The notes under the pieces were generated by a model that was not told the origin of the DNA, did no database searches, and saw only the letters and a list, made by a program, of their open reading frames with translations. A DNA stretch of 64,000 nt. Source: Ilyonectria destructans. Taxonomy: Eukaryota > Ascomycota > Sordariomycetes > Hypocreales > Nectriaceae. The position numbers and the translations under genes are program-made. This document shows, piece by piece, positions 53,758-64,000 of this stretch. Every line of letters begins with the position of its first letter. Position 1 is the first letter of the stretch. Where the stretch lies: the NCBI GenBank assembly GCA_020740775.1, contig JAHEWK010000044.1:1-64000 (forward strand). The letters run 5' to 3'.

Positions 53758-55268
53758 AGAACCGCCAGAGGGATCAACCTCCACCACCCAGACGGGCAAT
53801 CCCGCACACCCCGCCTTCTCGAAAGCGCCTTAGAGAGCAACCACCGGAAGGACTTCTAACCCCGCCGCCCACAAGGCCAGACCACCCCCAGAAAAGGCCG
53901 AGGCCGTCGCAAGAGACTGCCCAACTCCAACAAAAGTCCCTCGAGTCCATTCTGCAACACCATGAGACTTGCTTTTGCGACAAAGAGGAGGCGTCAGTAG
54001 CAAGATCCTGGTGCAAAGAAGTCCCACTTACCCTCCAGGTAGAGACTGCGAAGTCGTTTTACCAGGCGTTCACAGATGAGAGGACGTTGCCAATTTCGCA
54101 TTGCATCTTTTGCTACAGGAAGCAGCCTCCTTCCGAACTTATGACGATCCGGTGGAAGAGGCACTTGACGTCTTCCTTGCTGCAGGTCACGAGAGCGCTC
54201 CAGGAGTGCAAGGAGTGCTTTCCAGCTGACGACGACGCTGAAGCTATTGTTTGCCACGAATGCTATACCGTTTTAAAAAATGGAAAATTGCCGAATGCCT
54301 GTTCGGTCAACAACATGTACATTGCATGCGAGCATCGGTATCCCGAAGAGCTCGACGGCCTCTCTCCCGTTGAGGAGAGGTTGATTGCTCTGCAGGCCCC
54401 CTTCGGCTACATCACAAAATTCACTGTCGACAACAAGGCTCCGTCGGGCCTCAGTTACCGGAAGCACGTGAACGGCCATATTGTAGTCTTTCCGAACAAG
54501 GTCGAGGATCTTGTTGCTACAGTTCTCCCCCACCCTCTTCTGGAGACTATCGAGAATATCCACGTCTCTTGGAGCGGCTCGAGCAAGCCTGGCCCCGGAG
54601 ACGTAGGGCATCTTCTCCAAGTGCGCAAGTCCCGTGTAATAGCTGCCCTGTCGTGGCTCCAACGGAACAACCCACTTTACGAGCACGTCGCAATCAACCA
54701 CGGCGAGATAGACGGTTAGCGGTATGCAGATGGCTCTAGCGTCCCTATCCTTATCATGGACAGTATGCAGAAGCAGGAGCCGTCTGCTGCCGAGAAGACG
54801 CAGACGGACCACATTGTCCCGGATATCGATCGAGGCTTGGAAGAGAACCGGTTCACGAGTATTCAAGAACTCCTTACGTCGGCGCAAGCCCGCTCCAGCC
54901 ATGACCCCTGCCCTCTGGAGGGCACTCTGTCGATCGAACAGCATCACCCCTTGCCTGGCGAACCCCATATTTCCATTCCTGATAGGGAGGATGCCAACGG
55001 CGACGGTGAAGTCGTTCATGAGACGTCGTCTTCCGGCATGTTTCCTCTTGACGGGCCAGCCGCTTTCGAGGAGGCCGATAAGCTGTCCTTCTTAGCTGAC
55101 GCTATCCAGACGAGTCAGAGCCAAGATGTCGATGACGCTAAGCCGTGCGCGATACACGTCCAAGCAACAGGAGAACAGCCGTTCATCCGGGTGGAACGAG
55201 GCGCGGACTTTGCGGACAGCCTGCACGAGGACTTCTCCCCGCGCACCTTCCCGAAGCTTTTCCACTAG
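53758..55268 (+). pseudogene. Helitron-type N-terminal fragment (DUF6570), with stop
   Basis: An open frame from 53758 (Pro/Arg-rich start, then CFCDKEEASVARSWCKEV) runs through a Cys-rich segment (CIFCYRKQ, CKECFPADD, CHECYTVL) into KLPNACSVNNMYI, LSPVEERLIALQAPFGYI and KVEDLVATVLPHPL. This is the DUF6570 region found in front of Helitron helicase genes. At 54717-54719 a TAG interrupts H-G-E-I-D-G-[stop]-R-Y-A-D-G, where Trp is expected (TGG to TAG). The frame then continues to 55268, ending FPKLFH just where the Helitron helicase-like N-terminal domain would begin. Rep and helicase parts are absent. This is a truncated, inactive Helitron remnant. Confidence 0.8.
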
Positions 55269-55534
55269 AGCGCGGTTTTATCATCACCTGCATATTCAGC
55301 CACAGATGCAGATATCTGATACAGCATCGATATCTCAAGACTATTCTCGAACTTTCGACATTCAGATCCAGAAGTTATAAATTCTATTATCCCCTAATAC
55401 CCTCTGAAAACAAAGGTATTAAGATACTATATAGTTAATAATCCTACAATCATAGTTCAATACCTTGAGGAATGCTTAATAGGGAATCCATTGCAAACTG
55501 AGATGTTATCAAGGTTGCTTACCTCTAGCTGAAG
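55269..55534. other. AT-rich 3' flank
   Basis: No gene. Lies between the Helitron remnant and the 3' end of the NLR gene. Confidence 0.4.
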
Positions 55535-58500
55535 CTAAATTACTGAGAACTGCATCACTGAAACACGACCTGAAGGACTGCCCAGAGCGACCGTTGACCC
55601 CGCCACAGCTGCTTTTGAAGCTCGAAACTCTGCAGGCAGCCAAAGTAGTCTCTTCCTATTTTTCACAATCCATATACCGTCAGTGCTTATACCGTAGCCG
55701 TAATGGCTACAGTCTAACAAGGAAGCCCCGGTCAGTTGTGCAGGATTAGCGGAGGATAGATCTAGGTTCAAAACTCCAATATCCGTAGACAGCCGGGAAT
55801 TGGTCATTGGATCGAACGAAAGGTGAGCTATGAATCTGCTGACACCAAGCGTCTGTAGGCATGCACCCGAACCAGCATCCCAGATCTTGATGGTCTCATC
55901 CCATGAGCTTGATGCAAGCCGCTGGCTATCCGCTGAGAAGACGACGGAGATTACCCAGCTATTATGGCCCTGAAGTGTCTGTAGGCATATGCCTAAACTA
56001 GCATCCCAGATCTTGATGGTCTTATGTGAGCCTGATGCGAGCCGCTGGCTATCCGCTGAGAAGACGACGGAGGCTACGCTGTCATCGTGGCCCTGAAGCG
56101 TCTGTAGGCATGTGCCTGAACTAGCATCCCAGATCTTGATGGTCTTATCTGAGCTTGATGCGAGCCGCTGGCTATCCGCTGAGAAGACAACGGAGGTTAT
56201 GTGGCTATCATGGCCCTGAAGTGTCTGTAGGCATATGCCTGAACTAGCATCCCAGATCTTGATGGTCTCATCATATGAGCCTGATACGAGCCGCTGGCTA
56301 TCCGCTGAGAAGACGATGGAGTTTATGTAGCCATCATGGCCCTGAAGTGTCTGTAGGCATGTGCCTGAACTAGCATCCCAGATCTTGATAGTCTTATCAT
56401 GTGAGCCTGATGCGAGCCGCTGGCTATCCGCTGAGAAGACGATGGAGGTTATGTAGCTATCATGGCCCTGAAGCGTCTGTAGGTATGTGCCTGAACTAGC
56501 ATCCCAGATCTCGATGGTCTCATCATCTGAGCTTGATGCGAGTCGCTGGCTATCCGCTGAGAAGACGACGGAGGCTACCTTGCGATTGTGGCCCTGAAGC
56601 GTCTGTAGGTATGTGCCTGAACTAGCATCCCAGATCTTGATAGTCTCATCATATGAGCTTGATGCGAGCCGCTGGCTATCCGCTGAGAAGAAAATGGAGG
56701 TTATATCGCCATCATGGCCCTGAAGTGTCTGTAGGCATATGCCTAAACTAGCATCCCAGATCTTGATGGTCTTATGTGAGCCTGATGCGAGCCGCTGGCT
56801 ATCCGCTGAGAAGACGACGGAGGCTACGCTATCATCGTGGCCCTGAAGCGTCTGTAGGCATGTGCCTGAACTAGCATCCCAGATCTTGATGGTCTTATCT
56901 GAGCTTGATGCGAGTCGCTGGCTATCTGCTGAGAATACGACGGAGGTTACCCCGCAATCGTGGCCCTCGAGCGTCTGGACGCAAGCATTCCAGTCTGCTT
57001 CCATAACTGGCTTCGATATGATCCAATCCGGCTCTTCCTCCATGAAGATCTGTCTGACTAAGCTGCGGGTGGGACTAAACACGAGTGCTGATGCGTAAAC
57101 CTGCAATGGAGCAATCTCTATTGCCCGTTTGTGGGAAAGGATAAATCGGCGTGCATCTCGAAGTAGTTCTGTCACTTGTCGCGCCTCTACATTTCTCTGC
57201 GAATATGTTAGGCTGTCTCTCTAGTGTATAGACAAATTATAACAACTTACTACTAAGGCCTCGAGCTTCTGCATTGCCAGTACTCCCTCCGACATACTGT
57301 GCAACAGACTAAGAGCTTCTAGCCAATGTAGAAACTTCTTTTTGAGGAAGGCATGAACGACGCTGCCGTCCTGTAGGTCTCTCATCCTCTCTGCGGGATC
57401 CGAGTCATCGAGATGGTCAGCCCAGTAGATACAAGAATATCGGGTTGAAGCCATTGGGCTAGGGTCGGGCGGCGAGACCTGATCGATGGGGAATCCTGGG
57501 ACGCGTAGGCTGTAAATGTCGCGTCGGAGCGTCCCTGACAGGGCCTCCAGCGACCTAGAGAAGACGGCGCGGTGCTGATGCGCGATGCCGGAAGGCAGGA
57601 TTTGATCGGATGCCTTATTGAGCAGGAAATCCTTCGCCGATTGATGCACAAAGTAAATGACTCCCTCTCGAAGTGTTAGGAAGGAGCCGCAGGATTCGAT
57701 AATTTCTTCTAAATCGTCGTCGTCGAAGTCCTCGGGCGACTCAATAAGAACTCTCAGCTCCTTCAAGGTGATAGGGCGGTATACGATTGAAGCAATCGCT
57801 AGGATCTGCTTGCAAGGGTCCGCGTCATCCGAATCACAAATGTGTTCCATCATTCGCTTGTAGAGAGGATCAAGTCCTGGTGGGAACAACTTTAACTTAG
57901 CGAGCGTATGCCGTTTTCGGACCTCAGGATGGGCGAGCTCCTGACAGACTAAGGCTACCCAGAGAAAAGTGCCGTCGGCATTGGAAGTCAAGTGGCCTTG
58001 GACGGTATCCCTTGTTTCCTTGTCGTACTTCTTCTTATGTTGCAATTGATCGACCTTGTACCGAATATACGTGTGAACAGCACTGGAGATTGAGTCCTGA
58101 TTTAACTCGAGATGTACCCTGACTTTCTGCGCATCCTCTAGCTGTGCCTCGATGTCCGGCCAGTTGCGACTCGATACGACCCACCTAGCACGGAATGAGG
58201 AAGACGCCTGAGTAATGAAGTCGAGAAGCTGTGGTAGATTCGTCCTGCACTCGTCAAGGGCGTCGACGACCAAGACTGCATTTTCCAATGTTGGGTCTTT
58301 CAGGATGTCTGTGAGGATCTCCGTCAGAGCCACCCAGACATTAATGCCGTCGAATAGCTTCTCGCCCACGACATCGTACCTGGCCCGGATGTATGAAATA
58401 AGCGATGGTTGCTGGGTGACGAGGAGGTAGATAAGACCGCGCAACACAGCCGTCGCATTACTCAGCTGGGCCTCAGTGGCCTGACAGAAGAAGAAGGACA

Positions 58501-59833
58501 GTCGATTCACGGACTCTCTCTCCAGCTCGTCGATGATGCCGCACAGGAGCATTGTCTTGCCCTTACCAGGGTCGCCCTTGATCCAGAGCAGCCGGCTTTG
58601 TGGGTCGTCACGAAATCGGTGGAAGTCAGAGTGGTCGAGGATCCAGCGGTACGAGTCCTTGAGTAAGCCGCCCTTTGTATCCTGGATGCGCTTCTTGTCG
58701 GCGCGGGGGTCAGTCACGTGCAGATCCTTCAGGCATTGCTTGTCCTTGTCGTCTTGGTGCCTCTTCTCTTGTAGCCTGGTCTGGTCCTGGATGGCCAAAT
58801 GGATGTTCTGAAGCTTCACCTCTTGGGAGTGTGCGATTGTGGCGAGATTCTGGAGGTGTGACTTGACCTGTTCGGTATTGTATTGCTCTGAGTCTCTTTG
58901 AACCATATTCTCAATGTTCACTATCTCGTTGAGCTGACCATCCCAGTCATCAAGTTTGAACATATCCCTTAAGAGGACGGCGGCCTTGTTTCGGGAGTAA
59001 AGGCAGACGCTCTTTATCTGGAACAGGAGGAGTTTCTGGTAGAGCTGGATGACATGTTTCTCTAGCTCTTCTCGCAGCGCTGCAGATTTCTCGGCCGTGT
59101 TCTCGTCGAGAAGCAAGTACACCAAGTTCCAGTACCACTCCATTCTCGATATGACATAGGCGATTCCTCGACGATTGATGCCTGCCTCGGTAACCGGGTT
59201 CGAGAGGATCTGTCAGTTGTCAGCGGGGCCACGGCCGTACATCTCTGTGGTTGAGGAAGTCGATCCCACCTCCAGCCCAAAGCAGACGCCAACCCAGGCG
59301 ATGGCAGCTTCTGGGGCGGCCTGTACCGCCTTGTCCATTGCTCCCTTTACGGCGTGCATGGCTTGCAACCCGTCATCGATTCCTCCCTTGACGGCCGCTT
59401 CTTTCTGCGTCCGTTCCAGGCCGGCCTGGACTAGCTGCTTCATTTGGCCCCATCTCGCCTCACGAGTCTGTCCTATCTCGATTTCCTGAGATTCGAAGGC
59501 GGCAGAGGTCAGGTTGCCCCTATGAAGCTCTGCTGACAGAATCTTCTCGTACGCTTCGACTATTTTGGACTCGTTCACTTTAAGCTCGTCGTACGCCTGG
59601 TTCCAAAGTCGCGCTTGGAGGCTCAGCGACGAGGTTTCCGGGCCGGCAGAGGGGGTCGGAGAAGGTGTTGGCCGAGGTGATGGTTTCGATGTTGGCTCAG
59701 ATGCTGGCTGAGAAGGCGTTGGCGAAGGTATTGGTGAAGGTGTTGGCGGAGCAGCCAAGGCAGGCTCGAGGGGAGGGGTCTGCTGCATGCTTTTGAGCTT
59801 GGACTCAAGCTTCTTGAACAAGCGAGGCGCCAT
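55535..59833 (-). CDS. NACHT-WD40 NLR (STAND) protein
   Basis: Three exons (59833-59270, 59209-57251 and 57196-55535) give 1394 residues. Introns are 59210-59269 and 57197-57250, GT-AG, phase 0. Domain order: a Pro/Ser/Thr-rich tail (about 25-60); the NACHT-associated N-terminal domain (LWNQAYDELKVNESKIVEAY ... RMEWYWNLVYLLLDE, about 75-225); the NACHT NTPase with P-loop GDPGKGKT (about 400-407) and Walker B LVVDALDEC (about 501-509); a linker with LQVYASALVFSP; nine WD40 repeats (about 917-1295); and a C-terminal part. In fungi such STAND proteins (HET-E/D/R type in Podospora) sense non-self through the WD propeller and trigger cell death. No HET, patatin or other effector domain is seen in front, so it may signal through a partner. 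The WD repeats are nearly identical, which marks ongoing exchange among them. The gene looks intact. The start is the first ATG (MAPRLFKKLE). Confidence 0.9.
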
Positions 59834-60700
59834 TATCACTGCGGCGAGAAGAGCCTGGCCTCCTTGCGTGTAATGGTGATCTCAGCGAAATGGCTTCTTC
59901 GAATAATCAAGGCGACGACGGATGATGACCATGGCTGATTGCTGGAGACAGCAACCTCTTTGCGGGATTTCCGTGCGGGAAGGCTCGAGTAGCTGAAATA
60001 ATTTCGGGCTGAAATGGCGCGGGGTTGCTAGGCGCTTGTTAGGCGCTTGTTGTGAGGCGCATGAGGCGCATGTTGTGAGGTCAATAGGATTGCCGAAGAA
60101 TGCGCATCTGCATGAGGCCAGCGGCAAGGGCTCCGAGTTGTGGGAAGTTGAAAGGCAAACTCAGCGATGGGTGAGAAACACCGAAGCCGGACTCCTGCCG
60201 GCTTTATGGATGTGCAGTTTACATATCGGAAGTTGTCCCCATCCACCCAGCCACATAAATCCACGCCCGTTACAGGGGTAAAGACTCGGCGGGAGCCATA
60301 GCGCTGTTTATTGACATGCGAGGGCCTGGAGAGTAGTTGAAAATGCTGCCCCACCTGCGGAATCCCAGTGGGGTGCCAGTTGAGGGCGCGGACTCCGAAG
60401 CGGCGCATCGGCTTGTGGACCTTACCCTGACTCAGCCTGTTCTGCAACTGCTCCAGCTCGGATCCCGTAGGGGACCGATCTCCTGTAATCAGGTGACTGA
60501 TTATGTCAGTCAGCCTTGTACCCAGTTCCAGCGTTGCACTGTGGTCCGAACAAAATGGAGTGACGTTACCATGTACAGTGTATAGGCACGGTATACAGAT
60601 TACTGTACCTATCAAAAGTGGACAGTGACTAGTATGACGTACTATTTTAGGCCAATTTTGGATTATGTCTTGTCCTGTCTTGTCATTCCGTGACTATACA
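59834..60700. other. 5' flank of the NLR gene
   Basis: About 0.9 kb without a supported gene; it contains the NLR promoter. A minus-strand open frame of 195 codons (60028-60615) exists here but lacks coding character. Confidence 0.4.
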
Positions 60701-60798
60701 GTGTATAATATATTTATTAGCACAGTAAAATGTAAGCTACTAGGCCCGAACAATATTTTAATGCTTAGTAAAATAGGAAGCTAATTATGCCCAAAACT
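60701..60798 (-). mobile_element. Tc1-like terminal relic
   Basis: The right part, AGGAAGCTAATTATGCCC-AAAACTG-TA (60774-60800), is the exact reverse complement of the Tc1-like end at 52390-52418. A similar direct repeat (GTAAAATGTAAGCTACTAGGCCC) lies about 40 bp inside, like the double repeats of Tc1 ends. The left end at TA-CAGT (about 60699) is tentative. It carries no coding sequence. Confidence 0.6.
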
Positions 60799-60947
60799 GT
60801 AGTGCAGCAGAAAATTAAATGTATGATGCCGACACATCCTGAAGTGGTTTTGCACAGGGGGGAGAAAACGATTACTATCGATCTATCTTGAAATCTTTAT
60901 TATTTCCTGAATTGGAAGAGTGGTAAGGTGGTGGGCTGGCTTTCATC

Positions 60948-62267
60948 ATGACCTCTCTGGCAAACGCCGAGACCTTGGTGGGGCCAAGCGGCCGCGTGAC
61001 GACGCCGATGAGGCTCCGAAGCATGAAGCGAAAGCTCGAGGACACTGCGAAAGAACCGAACAAAAGCAGCCGATATGCCACGAGAGCAACAACGAGAGCG
61101 ACGACGATCGAAGGAGAAGTCGGTCATGCGACAGACCCAAGGAAGGGAAACAGTAGCAACAACAACGAGGGAAGGGCGATGCTCCAGAAGGCCTTGGAGT
61201 TATTGGGCGAATACCGCGCTGAGTTCCAAGGGCTAAGGGAAGCCATCAAGGAGCAGAACGGGATCATCAGCAACCAGCAAGAGGTAATTCGAGATTTGAA
61301 GGAAGCAGCTGAGGAACAGCAAAATAAGGCCCAAGAGTTGAGTCAACAATTGGAAGACACCAAGAAGCAGATGGGCGATGAGTTGAAGCTCATTCGCGAA
61401 CAACTTGAAGCTATCACCGCGAGCGCGGCAGCTACCCCGCACATCTCTTTCGCTGACGTCATGCGATCGCCACCCTCGTCCCGACCTGGCGACATCCCAT
61501 CTGGCAACATATCGCCCTCAAATCTCACCGATGCATTTTATTGCACGGTCGACACCTCAAGGGTGGAAAAGGAAGAAGCTGAGCTAATTACAGCAAGTGC
61601 CATCCGGACTATCGTGGAGAGTGAGGTGCGTGCTGAGCAGGGCCAGTCTAGCTGGCGTTGCCAGGCTGTAACCAAGGACCGGAAGAGCCCGAACCGGATC
61701 AGGATCGTGTGCAGAGATGAAACTGAACACAGAATGGTGAAACGACTGGTAGGAGCCAAGTTGGTACGAGGCGCCCGGGTGCTACGGGATGAGCTCTACC
61801 CCATTAAAGTGGATAACGTTAATCGCATAGCAGTGCTGGATGAAGCGGGTAACATCCGTACGGGAGCTGCCGAGGCCTTTGGGAAAGAAAATGATACTCA
61901 GATTGCGAGGATAGTTTGGCTAAGCAAAAGAGACATCCCCAAAGCGTACGGTTCCATGGTTGTTTACCTTAGCAAGAGTTCAGACTCGAAAAGGCTCCTC
62001 TCGGAGGGTTTCTTCCATGCTGGAGGAGAATCTGGATACACCAGGGTATTCGAACGCCGGCCTCGCCCAAATCAGTGTTACAACTGCCAGCAAGTCGGCC
62101 ACAAAGCCTTTCAATGTGGTAAAACCCAGGTATGTGGGAAATGCGCCAAGGAAGGTCACCGTCATAGCACATGCAACGAAACTGTCTTCAAGTGTGTGCT
62201 CTGTGGGGGCCCACACGAGTCGTTCAGCAGAAACTGCAAGAAGCTCTACCCTTCTCCGCATGAGTAG
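60948..62267 (+). CDS. LINE B ORF1: gag-like RNA-binding protein
   Basis: A 439-residue frame from the ATG at 60948. It has a basic N-terminus, a long coiled coil (about residues 65-155, [19 protein letters not shown]), and at the C-terminus three CCHC-type knuckles ([43 protein letters not shown]). It is clearly homologous to LINE A ORF1 but differs at roughly half of the residues, so the two elements are different families. It ends in PHE-stop, with the stop inside ATGAGTAG. An alternative start a few codons further down is possible. Confidence 0.9.
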   Translation: MTSLANAETLVGPSGRVTTPMRLRSMKRKLEDTAKEPNKSSRYATRATTRATTIEGEVGHATDPRKGNSSNNNEGRAMLQKALELLGEYRAEFQGLREAIKEQNGIISNQQEVIRDLKEAAEEQQNKAQELSQQLEDTKKQMGDELKLIREQLEAITASAAATPHISFADVMRSPPSSRPGDIPSGNISPSNLTDAFYCTVDTSRVEKEEAELITASAIRTIVESEVRAEQGQSSWRCQAVTKDRKSPNRIRIVCRDETEHRMVKRLVGAKLVRGARVLRDELYPIKVDNVNRIAVLDEAGNIRTGAAEAFGKENDTQIARIVWLSKRDIPKAYGSMVVYLSKSSDSKRLLSEGFFHAGGESGYTRVFERRPRPNQCYNCQQVGHKAFQCGKTQVCGKCAKEGHRHSTCNETVFKCVLCGGPHESFSRNCKKLYPSPHE

Positions 62268-64000
62268 CACGCTTCGAATGATCCAGCTCAACGTACGAAA
62301 ACGTGGTGAAGTTCATGATAGTTTAATAAACGACAAAGACATTCAGGACGCAGCGGTGCTGGCCATCCAGGAACCGCAAGCACGAAGGATTAAGGGTCGT
62401 CTTTTGACGACTCCGATGGGACACCATAAGTGGACCAAGATGGTACCACGGACGTACAGAGAGGGCAGATGGGCGATCCGAAGCATGCTTTGGATCAGGA
62501 ACGATTTGGATGCAGAGCAGGTGCCGGTTGAGTCTCCGGACATAACAGCAGCACTGATACGGCTCCCGGAACGCTTGGTACTGGTGGTCTCTGTTTATGT
62601 GCAAGGAATTGAAGTCGAAGCGTTGAGGGAGGCATGTGATAACCTACGTAAAGTTATTGGAGATACGAGGCGAGATGCAGGAAGAGTTGTGGACGTGGTG
62701 ATTGTGGGCGACTTCAACCGCCACGACCAGCTCTGGGGAGGGGAGGATGTGCTGCTGGAGAGACAGGGCGAGGCAGACCAAATCATCGATCTGATGAATG
62801 AGTTTGCTCTCAGCAGTCTACTCCAGAGAGGAACGAAAACTTGGCAAGGCGGAGAATACGAATCAACGATCGACCTGGTCCTGGCTTCCGAGAACCTGGC
62901 GACTTCTACTGTCAAGTGTGCGATACACGGTACAGAGCATGGATCCGACCATCGTGCCATTGAGACGGAGTTCGACATTTCGGTTCCTTTGCCGAGGGTC
63001 CAGGAACGACTCCTACTCAAAAATGCACCATGGAAGGAAATCAACGTCCGAATCGCTGCTGCATTAGAGACCACCCCGACGGATGGTACTGTGCAGCAGA
63101 AGACAGACAGGCTCATGTCAGTGGTGCTAGAGGCGGTTCGCGCTCTGACACCCAAAGCTAGGCCGTCGCCCTACGCAAAGCGTTGGTGGACCTCAGACCT
63201 CACCCAACTCCGGTGCATATACACGTACTGGAGAAATCGCGCCAGAGCATCAAGGCGAGCAGGACGGACGTGCGAGGAGCTCGAGAATGTAGCAAAAGGA
63301 GCAGCAAAGCAGTACCATGATGCCATCAGACAGCAGAAAAAGACGCACTGGAACGAGTTCCTAGCCGATAACGATAATATTTGGAAGGCAGCGAAGTATC
63401 TCAAATCTGGAGATGAGGCAGCATTTGGCAAGGTGCCCCAGCTTGTAAGGGCTGATGGCACGCGCACAGCCAACAATAGCGAACAGGCCGAAGAAATGCT
63501 AGCCACCTTCTTCCCCCCTCTACCGGAGCACATCGAGGAGGAAGGGGAGAGACCACAGCGCGGAGCTGCCATCACCATGCCAGACATCACCATGGAAGAG
63601 ATAGAGCGACAGCTCTTCGCGGCAAAGCCGTGGAAAGCACCCGGCGAAGACGGACTACCGGCTATGGTCTGGAAACAGGTTTGGCCAGTTGTTAAGCAAC
63701 GAGTCTTATCGTTATTTCGGGCGTCGCTGGAAGAAGGAGTACTGCCTGACCAATGGAGGCGTGCCAACATTATTCCTCTCAAGAAACCAGACAAAGGAGA
63801 CTATTCGATTGCGAGGGCATGGAGACCTATATCGCTTCTGTCTACGCTGGGCAAAGTATTGGAGTCGGTCATTGCAGAAAGGATCTCACATGCCGTCGAG
63901 ACATATGGACTGTTGCCAACAAACCACTTCGGAGCCCGTAAACAGCGGTCTGCTGAGCAAGCGCTGATGCTGCTGCAAGAGCAAATCTACGCTGCCTGGC
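62260..64000 (+). CDS. LINE B ORF2, 5' part (continues beyond the window)
   Basis: Starts at the ATG at 62260, which overlaps the ORF1 stop, and stays open for 580 codons to the last base. The endonuclease is complete ([39 protein letters not shown]). A linker ([28 protein letters not shown]) and the beginning of the reverse transcriptase follow ([34 protein letters not shown]). The catalytic reverse-transcriptase boxes would lie to the right of the window. No stop is seen, so the element could be full length. It is homologous to LINE A ORF2 but from another family. Confidence 0.9.
   Translation, partial: MSSTLRMIQLNVRKRGEVHDSLINDKDIQDAAVLAIQEPQARRIKGRLLTTPMGHHKWTKMVPRTYREGRWAIRSMLWIRNDLDAEQVPVESPDITAALIRLPERLVLVVSVYVQGIEVEALREACDNLRKVIGDTRRDAGRVVDVVIVGDFNRHDQLWGGEDVLLERQGEADQIIDLMNEFALSSLLQRGTKTWQGGEYESTIDLVLASENLATSTVKCAIHGTEHGSDHRAIETEFDISVPLPRVQERLLLKNAPWKEINVRIAAALETTPTDGTVQQKTDRLMSVVLEAVRALTPKARPSPYAKRWWTSDLTQLRCIYTYWRNRARASRRAGRTCEELENVAKGAAKQYHDAIRQQKKTHWNEFLADNDNIWKAAKYLKSGDEAAFGKVPQLVRADGTRTANNSEQAEEMLATFFPPLPEHIEEEGERPQRGAAITMPDITMEEIERQLFAAKPWKAPGEDGLPAMVWKQVWPVVKQRVLSLFRASLEEGVLPDQWRRANIIPLKKPDKGDYSIARAWRPISLLSTLGKVLESVIAERISHAVETYGLLPTNHFGARKQRSAEQALMLLQEQIYAAW

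Noticed and set aside
60028..60615. 195-codon minus-strand frame upstream of the NLR
   Set aside because: Position suits a promoter; the peptide is rich in Cys, His and Pro with no domain.

Overview
The window looks like nuclear DNA of a filamentous ascomycete, probably a hypocrealean fungus. The genes that can be read have short GT-AG introns (about 43-118 bp, many with CTAAC/CTGAC-type branch sites). The families present are typical of such fungi: a GH18 chitinase of the Trichoderma ech42 type, a fungal rhodopsin-like membrane protein, 2EXR and F-box/ankyrin proteins, a BAH-domain protein, a NACHT-WD40 NLR and a PLAC8 protein. The layout is that of an accessory, transposon-rich compartment: few intact genes, many broken ones, long gene-poor stretches, tandem repeats and at least six classes of mobile element. 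The genus cannot be fixed from sequence alone.

Left part (1-15.4 kb): a multiply frameshifted relic (about 615-1334), an F-box/ankyrin gene with a displaced C-terminal frame (1540-2866), a decayed BAH gene (3666-4492), an epoxide-hydrolase-like gene that has lost its nucleophile (5257-6291), a four-exon rhodopsin-like gene (6850-8121), a ten-unit minisatellite built on a small inverted repeat (9.2-10.0 kb), a four-exon secreted chitinase (11250-12737), an F-box-like gene (13307-14149) and a 2EXR gene (14407-15174).

Middle (15.4-38.5 kb): a complete, apparently young hAT transposon with terminal repeats and a perfect 8-bp target duplication (15391-18108), a second F-box-like gene, a disordered-protein gene divergent from a MetE-like gene (20-22.7 kb), then a mosaic of duplicated blocks. 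In this mosaic a 2EXR gene and a convergent gene of an unrecognised family (marked by a W-V-P-E-G motif) occur three times. Two copies form a large inverted repeat around 26.3-31.2 kb and are broken. The third (33186-34444) is full length. A 386-bp mariner-type MITE with 62-bp terminal repeats lies beside the inverted repeat.

Right part (38.5-64 kb): a tandem repeat, a small membrane-protein gene, a small two-exon gene (41404-41724), three solo LTRs each with a perfect 5-bp target duplication, an AT-rich MITE, a PLAC8 gene, a complete LINE (46.9-52.3 kb, minus) with a 5'-truncated copy directly behind it, a dead Tc1-like element, a Helitron N-terminal fragment with a premature stop, a complete 1394-residue NACHT-WD40 gene with nine near-identical WD repeats (55535-59833), and a second LINE family (60948 to beyond the window end, plus). 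Both LINEs share the same ATGAGTAG stop/start overlap between their two reading frames.

The intact genes suggest a fungus able to degrade chitin and to carry out NLR-type self/non-self recognition. The rest records repeated waves of insertion, duplication and gene decay.
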